Both the position numbers and the translations under genes were made by a program. Source: CAZBWE01 sp964581905 (GTDB taxonomy: Bacteria > Planctomycetota > Phycisphaerae > Sedimentisphaerales > Anaerobacaceae). From it: a DNA stretch of 16,121 nt. How positions within the stretch are numbered: position 1 is the stretch's first letter; each line of letters begins with the position of its first letter. Below the pieces are notes generated by a model. It searched no databases, was not told where the DNA came from, and saw only the letters and a list, made by a program, of their open reading frames with translations. The DNA is taken from assembly GCA_964581905.1 (NCBI GenBank), contig CAZOQJ010000047.1, positions 1-16,121 on the forward strand, read 5' to 3'. Shown here piece by piece: positions 6,038-13,484 of this stretch.

Positions 6038-8006
6038 CCTGCTGCAAGACGGTCTTACCGGTGCTCGAAACTGCGGTGCTTCAGTAACTGCTATCTGGGT
6101 TGCAGCCGGGACATATAAGCCCATCTGGGACATGGGAGAAGATAATTCGTATAAGAATGCAACTTTTGAGTTAATCGAGGATGTCGGACTGTTTGGCCAT
6201 TTTCCTCCTGAAGGTTCTTACAGGGGCGGGCTATATGACCGTAATTTTGCTGACCCGAACAATGAAACCATTCTTGAAGGTCAAATTGGCGACAATTATT
6301 ACGATGCTGTTTATGATGTCGTATATACTGACAACATTGACGACGCAATCGTTGACGGGTTTACTATAACCGGTTCTTATGGTGGTTCAGGTATTTACCT
6401 TAATTCCTCTGATGCTTCTATTGTCAACTGCAAACTAAAAGATAATTATTATTATGGTATCGAGTGTTACAACTTCTCGTATCCCGATATCCACAACTGT
6501 ACATTTATTGGCAACTCAAGTCAAGGCTTGAGAGCCACTTCATCATGCTGGCCTGAAGTATCTAACTGTATTTTTGACGGCAATGACACAACTTCACAGG
6601 GTATTTATATGGCAACATATACCGTCATTGCTGTTGATGATTCTGTTTTCAAAAACCATACGACCGATGGAATTTATGGTAGCGGCGGCAATTTAACTGT
6701 TACAGATTCTGATTTTGAGGGCAACAACGATAACGGAATTGAAACAAGTGACGTCACGACAACAGTTACCAATTGTTCAATCAAAAATTCAAATGACAAT
6801 GGAATTCAAGCATCGAATTCTGATTTAACTATTGACCACAGTGTTATTGCCGATAGCACCGACAATGGTTTGTACACGAGTTCCGGTTGTAACCTCACCC
6901 TTAAAAACAGTGTGATTCGTTATAGTGGTGAAGATGGTATCGAACTAAACAATAACTTGGTAACAACCATTAAGAATAACTGGATACACAACAACGGCAC
7001 CGACCAGTATGCTTATTACGGTGGTGCTGGAATCTGTTTTAGCAATCAGAGTTCTGTGCCACTTGTTAGAAACAACACTATTTATGATAATTATACCTAT
7101 GGCGTAGAATCAAGTGAGCAGGGTGCTGACCCGAATGTGATTAACTGCATTATCTACGACAATGACAGCAATGATTTCTATCGTGAAAACGGCACCTTTG
7201 ATACTGTAAATTACTGCTGCTTACAGAATACCCATTCCGGTACCGGAAATGTCACCGGTGACCCAGGATTTAAGAACCCAAGCAATCCCAATGACTTACA
7301 TATTGACGAAAACTCGCAGTGTAAAGACGCCGGCGACCCGAATGGTAACTATGGTGACGAGACAGATATTGATGGTGAAGGTCGCATCAAGTACGGCAGG
7401 GTTGATATAGGTGCCGATGAATACTACTGGAGTCCCGCTGATTTTGACGAAAGCGGCAATGTTGACTTTATTGACTACGCTATTTTGGCTGCTGCTTGGC
7501 AAAGCGAAACTGGTGACGGCAATTACGATGAAGATTGTGACTTGGAAGACAATAACTCGATCGACTATAATGATCTTGCCTTGTTCTGTGAAGACTGGCT
7601 GTGGGAGAAGGCATTCGATGAAGGATGGATGCTCTCTATGGGCGGCGGTGGCGGCAGTGATGACGGCCTTGCTTTTGAAAGTATGAGCCTTGAAACTGCG
7701 CTTAGTATCGAAAGTCCCAAGACTGTTACTACAATCAGCAGCAGTGATGATTTGATGCTCTCCAGCGCAACAGAAAGCCTCAAAGCAAGACCTGATAGAT
7801 TAGCCGCTAAGAGCCAAAAGTTCTATGAGATAACACCAGAGACAACAATATCGGCTATGCAAAAAACCTTAGAGGTCAAAGAAGTCAATATCAAGGAAAT
7901 TCTCGAATGGCTTGACGAACTCTGGCTCGACCCTGATATGCAAGAGGCCATAGATGAAGGCACCTGGCTGGAATTCGTGGAATCAGTTGAATCAGAGCTT
8001 AAATAA
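5979..8006 (+). CDS. Fragment 3: parallel beta-helix, planctomycete-type dockerin and acidic C-terminal tail
   Basis: This is an open segment of 675 codons. Real homology starts at WDDAYNLLQDG near 6021, since the first 14 residues are read in the wrong frame. After IWVAAGTYKP come about ten right-handed parallel beta-helix coils (repeated patterns like SDASIVNCKLKDNYYYGIECYN, cut here to the idea of I-x-N-C-x-F/I...N...GI). This fold is typical of polysaccharide-active or adhesive secreted proteins. A dockerin type I-like pair follows at about 7440-7605: ADFDESGNVDFIDYAILAAAW, then CDLEDNNSIDYNDLALFCEDWLW, with Ca-binding Asp/Asn/Ser positions. Last comes a 130-residue low-complexity tail with a GGGGGS run and an acidic helical end (EILEWLDELW, EFVESVESELK). 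There is no PEP-CTERM tail. No ribosome-binding site precedes it. Confidence 0.7.
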   Translation: MLTKMPMVSITAHQWDDAYNLLQDGLTGARNCGASVTAIWVAAGTYKPIWDMGEDNSYKNATFELIEDVGLFGHFPPEGSYRGGLYDRNFADPNNETILEGQIGDNYYDAVYDVVYTDNIDDAIVDGFTITGSYGGSGIYLNSSDASIVNCKLKDNYYYGIECYNFSYPDIHNCTFIGNSSQGLRATSSCWPEVSNCIFDGNDTTSQGIYMATYTVIAVDDSVFKNHTTDGIYGSGGNLTVTDSDFEGNNDNGIETSDVTTTVTNCSIKNSNDNGIQASNSDLTIDHSVIADSTDNGLYTSSGCNLTLKNSVIRYSGEDGIELNNNLVTTIKNNWIHNNGTDQYAYYGGAGICFSNQSSVPLVRNNTIYDNYTYGVESSEQGADPNVINCIIYDNDSNDFYRENGTFDTVNYCCLQNTHSGTGNVTGDPGFKNPSNPNDLHIDENSQCKDAGDPNGNYGDETDIDGEGRIKYGRVDIGADEYYWSPADFDESGNVDFIDYAILAAAWQSETGDGNYDEDCDLEDNNSIDYNDLALFCEDWLWEKAFDEGWMLSMGGGGGSDDGLAFESMSLETALSIESPKTVTTISSSDDLMLSSATESLKARPDRLAAKSQKFYEITPETTISAMQKTLEVKEVNIKEILEWLDELWLDPDMQEAIDEGTWLEFVESVESELK

Positions 8007-8033
8007 GCTGAGTCCTGATAGATTGGAACGAAG

Positions 8034-8065
8034 GGCTGGCTACTTTGGTTTTAGCCAGCCTTTTT
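8034..8065 (+). terminator. Rho-independent terminator after the dockerin gene
   Basis: GGCTGGCTA and TAGCCAGCC form a perfect 9-bp stem with a 9-nt loop, followed directly by TTTTTATT. It begins 28 nt after the stop codon and separates this unit from the downstream EIIA gene, which has its own promoter. Confidence 0.9.
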
Positions 8066-8161
8066 ATTAGACTTCGTGGTGGCCAAGGAACATTGAATTT
8101 CCCTAATGTGGATTTTCGATGTATATATTGTGAGTAAAAAGGAAAAAATTTTATAAAGTTA

Positions 8162-8190
8162 TTGAAATTAAACCCATAAACAGATATAAT
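8162..8190 (+). promoter_or_regulatory. Sigma70 promoter of the EIIA gene
   Basis: TTGAAA (8162-8167) and a perfect TATAAT (8185-8190) are separated by exactly 17 bp. Transcription would start near 8197, leaving a leader of about 47 nt before the ATG at 8244. Confidence 0.75.
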
Positions 8191-8243
8191 GAATGGTTTG
8201 TACAAATATTCACAAGAGGTGTATTACAAAGGTATAGCTTAAA

Positions 8244-8702
8244 ATGATACTAACACAAATATTGCATCCGTCCTGTATAAAGGCTCCGCTTCAAGGCAAA
8301 GACAAAAAAACCGTAATAACCGAACTGGTAGATTTGCTCAATGACAATGGATTGTTGTTAAACAGAGATGTTGCTTTAGAAGCGGTGCTGATACGTGAGC
8401 AAACCAAAAGCACGGGCATCGGCTCCGGAATCGCCGTGCCGCACGGCAAATGCAAGGCAGTCAAGGAACTGGTTATGGCAATTGGAATAGCAGGCAAAGC
8501 TATTGATTTTGAAAGCATCGACGGAAAACCAGTAACAATTGTTATTTTACTGGTGTCACCAACTGACCAAACCGGCCCGCACATACAGGCATTAGCCAGG
8601 ATAAGCAGACTCATGCTTGATGAGCCATTCAAACAGACACTTGAGAAAGCAACCTCCGCTGAAGAGGTTTATGAGCTTTTGAGCAGTAAAGAAAATGAAT
8701 AG
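8244..8702 (+). CDS. Stand-alone PTS EIIA protein, fructose/nitrogen (PtsN-like) type
   Basis: This 152-residue cytoplasmic protein is a complete PTS_EIIA type-2 domain and nothing more. The phosphorylated histidine is His67 in SGIAVPHGK, and the second conserved histidine is His113 in TGPHIQALARISRL. ILLVSPTDQTGPH is a family hallmark. The domain accepts phosphate from HPr/NPr. Free-standing forms usually regulate (as PtsN does for potassium, nitrogen or carbon responses) rather than transport sugar. No EIIB/EIIC, HPr kinase or rpoN gene is adjacent, so I give no symbol. It sits tail-to-tail with glgP, an intriguing but unproven link to glycogen use. The start codon has a weak AAGGT about 11 nt upstream. 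The upstream promoter and the preceding terminator make it a monocistronic unit. Confidence 0.93.
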   Translation: MILTQILHPSCIKAPLQGKDKKTVITELVDLLNDNGLLLNRDVALEAVLIREQTKSTGIGSGIAVPHGKCKAVKELVMAIGIAGKAIDFESIDGKPVTIVILLVSPTDQTGPHIQALARISRLMLDEPFKQTLEKATSAEEVYELLSSKENE

Positions 8703-8729
8703 TCGCCGACGCTCCATAGCTATGGCGAC
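8702..8729. repeat. Short nested palindrome at the end of the EIIA gene
   Basis: GTCGCC (8702-8707) pairs with GGCGAC (8724-8729), and inside lies the perfect 12-bp palindrome CCATAGCTATGG. The layout looks like a 20-bp palindrome split by a 7-8 bp insertion. It overlaps the EIIA stop codon and no T-run follows, so a simple intrinsic terminator is unlikely. It is followed by repeated AGTTCAT words up to about 8768. Confidence 0.4.
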
Positions 8730-8802
8730 GAAGCGTTGTTAGTTCATCGTTCTTTGTTCGTAGTTCATAGAATGCAGTATCCAAAGACATGGCGATAATG
8801 AG

Positions 8803-11406
8803 CTAATTCGCCTTTTCCCATAAAATCAAGCCGAGTTCATAAGGATTAACTAAGTCAGTATGCCTGGGTAAAACCCTAACAGCCGCTCCGTGCTGACCGG
8901 TTTTCGCGCAGTTCATCCTCCCGGAAAACCAATGTTCACCGCTCTTCCCTGAAGTCTCTTTGTAATCCATCCTTACAGCTGAACTGTCTTTAATATTACC
9001 CCAAGTGTCTATAGGACCGTGATAAAGCTCAACCGAAACATCGTTAGGAGTAACCGCTCCAAGCTTGACCAGTGCCCTGACACTCAATTGTGAGCCGACT
9101 TTAAGTTGCGGCTTTTTGGGATTTAGCGGTTCGGCACCATTGCCATTTTTGACTTCCATTATGACATCTTTGACGGCAAAATCTGGCCAGGCCTTTCTCA
9201 TATCGGATTTCCACTGCGCAAATGCCTTTGCTTTGGTCATAGCATCAGCATTCAAATATTGCCATCTGGTAGCAGCCAGGTTATAAAACCTTCGTGTATA
9301 CTCAGCAACCATTCGGTGTGTGCTAAACTTTGGCGCTATCCATTTGATAGAATTCTTTACTTTGCGTATCCAGGCCCGCGGTAAATTGTCAGCAGAGCGC
9401 TTGTAATACAGCGGGATGACTTCATTCTCCAGCAGATTGTAGACTGCTTGCGACTCTACTCTATCCTGATAATCGTTATCCTCGTATCTCTCGCCGGCAC
9501 CAATGACCCAGCCGATATCAGGCGTATAACCTTCACACCACCAGCCGTCTAAAGTGCTCATATTCAACACACCGTTGACCGCTGCTTTCATACCGCTTGT
9601 GCCGCTGGCTTCCATTGGCCTGCGAGGACAGCTTAACCAAATGTCAACGCCGCAAATCAAAGCCTTCGCTACATCCATATCGTAATCTTCCAGAAACACC
9701 AAACGCCGTTGGACATTGTACTGTGTTGCAAAGTGAATAATCTGGCGTATTATATCTTTGCCTGCTGTATCTTTTGGGTGGGCCTTTCCAGCAAAAATAA
9801 TCTGGATGGGCCTATTCTGGTCGCTTAGTAACTTTACAAGGCGTTGTGGGTCCCTAAGCAGTAGATCACCTCTCTTATAGCTCACAAACCTTCTTGCAAA
9901 ACCAATTGTCAGCGCATCAGGGTCGAGAACCTCCTCAGCCTGGTTCAATTCGGTATGGTAAGTGCCCCGGCGTTGCATTTGGGCTTTAAGCCGTTTGCGT
10001 GCAAAAACAATCAACTGCTCCTTGCATCTTTGATGTGTTCGCCAGATTTCTTCATCAGGAACTTGTTCGATTGTTTCCCACACTGATGCATCAGTAGTTT
10101 CATCGAACCAGTTCGGCCCGAGATACCTCTGATACAAAGAGTCCATCTCATCTGATAACCAGTTTCTGACGTGAATGCCGTTTGTAACCGATATTATTGG
10201 CACTTCATTAGTAGGAACCCGGGGCCATAGACTACCCCACATCTCACGTGATATTTGTCCGTGCAATTTGCTTACACCGTTAACATAACTGCTAAGCTGT
10301 ATTGCCAGAACCGGCATCTTAAACGGCTCATCATCATCGTCAGGGAGTATCCTGCCCAATGCTAAAAACCGTTTTCTATTTATGCCAAGATGAGGAAAGT
10401 AACTTCCAAAGTACTTGTCCATCAATTCAACAGAGAATTCGTCAAGACCGGCTTTTATAAGTGTGTGCATTGTAAAGACATTTCCTGCTCTTACTGCCTC
10501 CACGGCCTCGTCAAAAGTCATATTCTGGTCATTTCGCAACTCTCTGATTCTCTCCAGCGCCATAAAAGCAGCGTGCCCTTCATTCATATGGCAGACAGTA
10601 GGAGAGATACCCATAGCTGTCAGGGCCTTTAGGCCGCCAATTCCCAACATAATTTCCTGGCGGATTCGCAGCTCCCTATCGCCACCGTACAGACTGCTGG
10701 TTATCATACGGTCCCCCAGCGAATTAGCAGCTACATTAGTATCCAGCAGGTACAGTTTTACTCTTCCAACGGAAACACACCAAACTTGCGCAACGACACA
10801 TCTGCCCGGATATTCAACACTGATGGTCAAGGGTCGTCCACTGTCTTTGCGAACTAGTTCAATCGGTTTATTGTAGAAATCATTTTCAAGATAAACTTCC
10901 TGCTGCCATCCATCGATGCTTAAATACTGGCGGAAATACCCTTTCTGATATAAAAGGCCGACTCCAACTAATGGGACACCGAGGTCCGAAGCACTTTTTA
11001 GGTGGTCACCCGCCAGAATACCTAAGCCGCCGGCGTAAATAGGCAGGCATTCGTGAACTCCAAACTCGGCGGAAAAATAAGCTATAATCGGCTCGTTGGA
11101 AATTGAACAAACCTTTTCAAACCACGTTGGCGCATTAAGGTACGAATTTAGCTTCTCCACAGCTCGCTGCAGCTCACATATAAAGCCCTGATTTTCGGCC
11201 AAGGCTTCCAATTTTAACTGTGCAACATTGCCCAGAAATTCGACTGGATTATGGCCGCAAGCTGACCATAAAGTACTGTCAATGCGCTTGAATAACTCCA
11301 CAAACTCAGGATTCCACGTCCAGAACATATTCCTGGCAATAAGGTCAAGGTCTTTTATGCACTCCGGAAGTGCTGGTAGAACAGTGAAGCTCATAACATT
11401 TGGCAT
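8803..11406 (-). CDS. glgP: Alpha-glucan (glycogen/maltodextrin) phosphorylase
   Basis: This 867-residue enzyme releases glucose-1-phosphate from alpha-1,4-glucans using pyridoxal phosphate. It is of the archaeal/Thermotoga-like long type. An N-terminal DUF3417 domain spans about 10-110 (NMFWTWNPEFVELF). The catalytic body follows, with AYFSAEFGVHECLPIYAGGLG at 109-129, GDHLKSASDLGVPLVGVGLLY at 134-154, NEGHAAF at 275-281, SVTNGIHVRNW at 406-416, and the PLP region MEASGTSGMKAAVNGVLNMS at 598-617, with Lys607 as PLP lysine. About 110 C-terminal residues (750-867) form a beta-rich extension common in this subgroup. Residues 313-323 read MHTLIKAGLDE, where most family members have THTPVPAG, a deviation near the glucan site. 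The start codon follows GAGGAG at a 7-nt spacing. The EIIA gene converges on it. Trehalose synthase lies 3 kb further on. Confidence 0.95.
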   Translation of the reverse strand: MPNVMSFTVLPALPECIKDLDLIARNMFWTWNPEFVELFKRIDSTLWSACGHNPVEFLGNVAQLKLEALAENQGFICELQRAVEKLNSYLNAPTWFEKVCSISNEPIIAYFSAEFGVHECLPIYAGGLGILAGDHLKSASDLGVPLVGVGLLYQKGYFRQYLSIDGWQQEVYLENDFYNKPIELVRKDSGRPLTISVEYPGRCVVAQVWCVSVGRVKLYLLDTNVAANSLGDRMITSSLYGGDRELRIRQEIMLGIGGLKALTAMGISPTVCHMNEGHAAFMALERIRELRNDQNMTFDEAVEAVRAGNVFTMHTLIKAGLDEFSVELMDKYFGSYFPHLGINRKRFLALGRILPDDDDEPFKMPVLAIQLSSYVNGVSKLHGQISREMWGSLWPRVPTNEVPIISVTNGIHVRNWLSDEMDSLYQRYLGPNWFDETTDASVWETIEQVPDEEIWRTHQRCKEQLIVFARKRLKAQMQRRGTYHTELNQAEEVLDPDALTIGFARRFVSYKRGDLLLRDPQRLVKLLSDQNRPIQIIFAGKAHPKDTAGKDIIRQIIHFATQYNVQRRLVFLEDYDMDVAKALICGVDIWLSCPRRPMEASGTSGMKAAVNGVLNMSTLDGWWCEGYTPDIGWVIGAGERYEDNDYQDRVESQAVYNLLENEVIPLYYKRSADNLPRAWIRKVKNSIKWIAPKFSTHRMVAEYTRRFYNLAATRWQYLNADAMTKAKAFAQWKSDMRKAWPDFAVKDVIMEVKNGNGAEPLNPKKPQLKVGSQLSVRALVKLGAVTPNDVSVELYHGPIDTWGNIKDSSAVRMDYKETSGKSGEHWFSGRMNCAKTGQHGAAVRVLPRHTDLVNPYELGLILWEKAN

Positions 11407-11668
11407 TTTGCATCTCCTCTGCGTAAATCCTTTAATAACAACAACTAATAATTTATTCTAAATAGTGATATACCATCAGCTTATATTTAATCGACAAATC
11501 TATTATCTGGCTTAACGGGAAAAAAGAGGCAAGCACTATGTCCAGCAGAATTTATTAGTCCTATATTATTGTTTCTTTATAGGCCATATACTCAATACAA
11601 TCCATAAAAGTATCCCAATTATCCAAATCTGATAAGCTTCCCAACATGGTTTTGGCTTATCTTAAAAA

Positions 11669-11690
11669 AAAATTGAATATTTTCAATTTT
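11669..11690. promoter_or_regulatory. Perfect dyad upstream of the PH-domain operon, possible operator
   Basis: AAAATTGAA and TTCAATTTT form a perfect 9-bp inverted repeat with a 4-bp centre, ending 4 bp before the -35 box of the operon promoter candidate. The position suits an activator or repressor site. The AT-rich setting raises the chance of coincidence. The DUF2089 protein of the operon is one possible ligand, as inference only. Confidence 0.35.
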
Positions 11691-11694
11691 ATAC

Positions 11695-11722
11695 TTGCAT
11701 TATTTAATTTATAGTTTAATAT
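11695..11722 (+). promoter_or_regulatory. Candidate promoter of the PH/DUF2089/Yip1 operon
   Basis: TTGCAT (11695-11700, four of six consensus bases) and TAATAT (11717-11722, four of six) are 16 bp apart. The surrounding DNA is so AT-rich that other -10 choices exist. The leader would be about 70 nt. Confidence 0.35.
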
Positions 11723-11801
11723 AGTTAAATATTAGATATAACATATTAAATATAAGCTTAACAAAACAAATAAAGGCTTATTAAAAAAGAGGCGCACAAA
11801 T

Positions 11802-12347
11802 ATGGCTAATAAAACTTTCACAATAGTACCAGCACCGATTTCAACATATTTGGCCCTATCGGGCATCTTTTTAATAATGCTTATACCATTCATCGTACTG
11901 GCGTTTTCATGCGTTCATCATATCAAACACTTCAGCCGAATTGTTTTCGTCGAGCTGTTTTTTATGGTATTGATAATAGCCATCGGTAGTATATTTGCTT
12001 ATTTTGGCTACTCGTCACGAAATACAAAGTTTGTTATAACCGATGAGGGGCTCAAAATACAGGGAGCTTTGTACGGAAGAACCATCGCCAAAAATTCCTT
12101 AGTTATGAGAGATGTACGAATTTTGAATCTCTTTGAAGATGAAAGACACAGGCCAAAAATAAGAACTAATGGTGTCGGGCTCCCCGGTTACCTCGAAGGA
12201 TGGTTCAGATTGAAAAACAAAGAAAAGGCGCTTCTGTTTTTAACTGATAGAGAACAGATTGTTTATATACCAACGAAAGATAGTTATTCAATCCTTTTGA
12301 GTGTCACTAATCCTGAATTATTTTTGCAAAAGGTCAACAAGTTATGA
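11802..12347 (+). CDS. Bacterial PH-domain membrane protein (bPH_5-like)
   Basis: This 181-residue protein has two transmembrane helices near the N-terminus (about 16-36 and 47-70) and a cytoplasmic or exposed domain of about 110 residues. The domain resembles the bacterial pleckstrin-homology family bPH_5: FVITDEGLKIQGALYGRTI at 77-95, then TNGVGLPGYLEGWFRLKN at 122-139, KALLFLTDREQIVYIPTKD at 142-160, and a terminal NPELFLQKV. In that family the pattern 'G-PGY-G-F-L, R-VYIPT, S-P-F' is the recognisable core. The ligand and role of these domains are not established. It is the first gene of a tight operon: its stop codon overlaps the next ATG (ATGA). GAGG lies 9 nt before the start codon. I cannot give a specific function. 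Confidence 0.78.
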   Translation: MANKTFTIVPAPISTYLALSGIFLIMLIPFIVLAFSCVHHIKHFSRIVFVELFFMVLIIAIGSIFAYFGYSSRNTKFVITDEGLKIQGALYGRTIAKNSLVMRDVRILNLFEDERHRPKIRTNGVGLPGYLEGWFRLKNKEKALLFLTDREQIVYIPTKDSYSILLSVTNPELFLQKVNKL

Positions 12348-12628
12348 AAATATTGCCAACAACATGTCCGGCGTGCAATAGTCAACTTAAAGCCAAGAGT
12401 CTTGTCTGTCAGCAGTGCCAAACTGAAATCCAGGGCGAATATGAACTACCGATACTGACAAGACTATCGCCGAAAGACCAAACCTTTATAATTGAGTTTA
12501 TTAAATCGAGCGGGTCGTTAAAAGAGATGGCTCGGCTTTTACGACTTAGCTACCCAACAGTTCGTAATCGTCTCGATGAAATTATCGAACGCCTCAAACA
12601 TGGTGAGAGCAGCCAAGAAAATAGTTGA
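12344..12628 (+). CDS. DUF2089 family zinc-ribbon/HTH protein
   Basis: This 94-residue cytoplasmic protein has an N-terminal zinc ribbon with CPAC at 8-11 and CQQC at 22-25, and a C-terminal helix-turn-helix: LSPKDQTFIIEFIKSSGSLK, then EMARLLRLSYPTVRNRLDEI, where SYPTVRNRL is the recognition-helix pattern. This matches the DUF2089 family, small proteins thought to be transcription regulators because of the HTH. The gene overlaps the upstream PH-domain gene by 4 nt (ATGA), a sign of translational coupling, and the Yip1-like gene follows within 40 nt. It may regulate its own operon, perhaps at the dyad upstream, though the sequence does not prove this. Confidence 0.88.
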   Translation: MKILPTTCPACNSQLKAKSLVCQQCQTEIQGEYELPILTRLSPKDQTFIIEFIKSSGSLKEMARLLRLSYPTVRNRLDEIIERLKHGESSQENS

Positions 12629-12668
12629 AAGGAAAACCGTGAAAGAAGTCAAAAATAGCGGAGAAATT

Positions 12669-13274
12669 ATGCCTGGCAGAAGTATTAGTCAATGGCTTTT
12701 TAATCCTTTTAGATTTGTGGCTGGCTATAAGGCCATGCTACTGGGTTTAGGAATTATTTTGATAAGCGCACTCATTGGGTCGCTCGGCAATACTCATTTT
12801 GACGGTGTCCTGGATGTACATGTCGGCAATGAAGTGCCTCTATGGTATTTTTTTGCTGAGGGTGTAATAGATTGGTTATCTTTGGCAGTTCCGCTTTTTT
12901 TCTTTGGTTTGATTTTGTCATCTTCTTCACCGCGAATGATAGATGTTTTTGGAACACAGGCATTAGCTCGCTGGCCTTACTTAATCACCTCTATTGCGAT
13001 GCTTCCCAAGGCCAACCGGAGATTTAGTATGTATCTGATGTCTAGATTTACTTCACCGGCTGGTTCTACAGCATTGAATTATACAGACTTGTGCATATTT
13101 ATTTTGGCTGGCATTGTTGCCGTTTTGATGATTGTCTGGACGGTCGCATTAATGTATCGTGCCTATGCAGTATCCTGCAATATAAAAGGGGCAAAGGCAA
13201 TCATCACCTTCATCGTGAGTATCATAGGTGCTGAGGTGCTATCCAAGTTTTTGTTATTACTGTTATTGCAGTAA
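12669..13274 (+). CDS. Yip1-like multi-pass membrane protein
   Basis: The preferred start gives 201 residues. WLFNPFRFVAGYKAM (9-23) is the typical opening of bacterial Yip1-domain proteins. About five hydrophobic segments follow (roughly 23-40, 64-84, 98-113, 141-165, 178-200). A function for bacterial Yip1 proteins is not settled. Starts: ATG at 12669 has GGAG 5 nt upstream. GTG at 12639 has AAAGGA about 6 nt upstream and starts 10 nt after the DUF2089 stop. The longest frame begins at 12576 and would overlap that gene by 53 nt, which I consider unlikely. It is the last gene of the operon. Its stop codon TAA is part of the 4-bp direct repeat flanking a MITE-like element, so the insertion preserved the stop. 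Confidence 0.75.
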   Translation: MPGRSISQWLFNPFRFVAGYKAMLLGLGIILISALIGSLGNTHFDGVLDVHVGNEVPLWYFFAEGVIDWLSLAVPLFFFGLILSSSSPRMIDVFGTQALARWPYLITSIAMLPKANRRFSMYLMSRFTSPAGSTALNYTDLCIFILAGIVAVLMIVWTVALMYRAYAVSCNIKGAKAIITFIVSIIGAEVLSKFLLLLLLQ

Positions 13275-13275
13275 A

Positions 13276-13390
13276 CCCCGTTAGAAAGCGAAGGTGGGTT
13301 TAAAGTTCCACCCTCACCATGTATTTTTCACCCCGCCAACCGGCTGGCGGGCTTGCCCGCCCAAAGAACGGAGATTTTTTTCTAACGGGG
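13276..13390. mobile_element. MITE-like palindromic element with TAAA flanking repeats
   Basis: The element runs from CCCCGTTAGAAA to TTTCTAACGGGG, perfect 12-bp terminal inverted repeats (13 bp if the flanking A/T pair is included). It is 115 bp long and has no coding capacity. It is flanked by TAAA on both sides (13272-13275 and 13391-13394), consistent with a 4-bp target duplication. Inside are three smaller hairpins: GGTGG/CCACC (13293-13312), CCCGCCA/TGGCGGG (13332-13351) and GGCGGGC/GCCCGCC (13346-13361). The last two share bases and exclude each other. The left TAAA contains the Yip1 stop codon. The structure fits a non-autonomous mobile repeat. It may also end transcription of the operon. 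Confidence 0.6.
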
Positions 13391-13454
13391 TAAAAAGTCA
13401 CGCAATCGATAAAATCCTTATAAGCTGTAAATCTTGCAGCTCGTTTTGAAAACA

Positions 13455-13480
13455 AAAAGGCCTGCGAAAACAGGCCTTTT
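13455..13480 (-). terminator. Rho-independent terminator of the 6S RNA gene
   Basis: AAAAGGCCTG and CAGGCCTTTT form a perfect 10-bp stem with a 6-nt loop. On the minus strand the stem is followed by TTTTTGTTTT-like sequence, and it starts a few bases after the 6S RNA 3' end. An outer pair GCAGCTC/GAGCTGC (13436-13442 and 13483-13489) extends the fold. It could also act on the plus strand for the Yip1 operon, less efficiently. Confidence 0.88.
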
Positions 13481-13484
13481 ATGA

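Larger units (their letters stand above)
4643..8006 (+). pseudogene. Interrupted large secreted protein: beta-propeller, DUF11-like, parallel beta-helix, dockerin
   Basis: Three consecutive open segments read as one protein of about 1,120 residues if two lesions are undone. The first is an in-frame TAG at 5156-5158, where the same frame continues LLYVGDDTNDVKYYD without loss of domain. The second is one extra A in CAATGG at 6019-6020. Removing it joins IYVDEDANGFNNGTS to WDDAYNLLQDGLTG, a continuous planctomycete motif. Domains in order: signal peptide, YVTN/NHL-like propeller, DUF11-like domain, parallel beta-helix repeats, type I dockerin pair, acidic tail. Neither downstream segment has a ribosome-binding site, so they are unlikely to be separate genes. 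Everything else is intact, so the lesions are recent or are sequencing errors. A strong start signal (AAGGAG, 6 nt) precedes it and a clear terminator follows it. Confidence 0.75.
11407..11801. other. Divergent control region between glgP and the PH-domain operon
   Basis: About 395 bp of AT-rich DNA hold the regulatory sequences for both directions. The right half has a 9-bp dyad (11669-11690) and a promoter candidate (11695-11722), listed separately. On the left no clear glgP promoter was found. On the minus strand at about 11661-11572 there is a hydrophobic frame (PCWEAYQIWIIGILLWIVL) with no start codon, possibly a gene remnant. Confidence 0.45.

Noticed and set aside
11572..11661. Hydrophobic minus-strand frame (PCWEAYQIWIIGILLWIVL)
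   Set aside because: A stop lies directly upstream and there is no start codon or ribosome-binding site; too short to call a gene.
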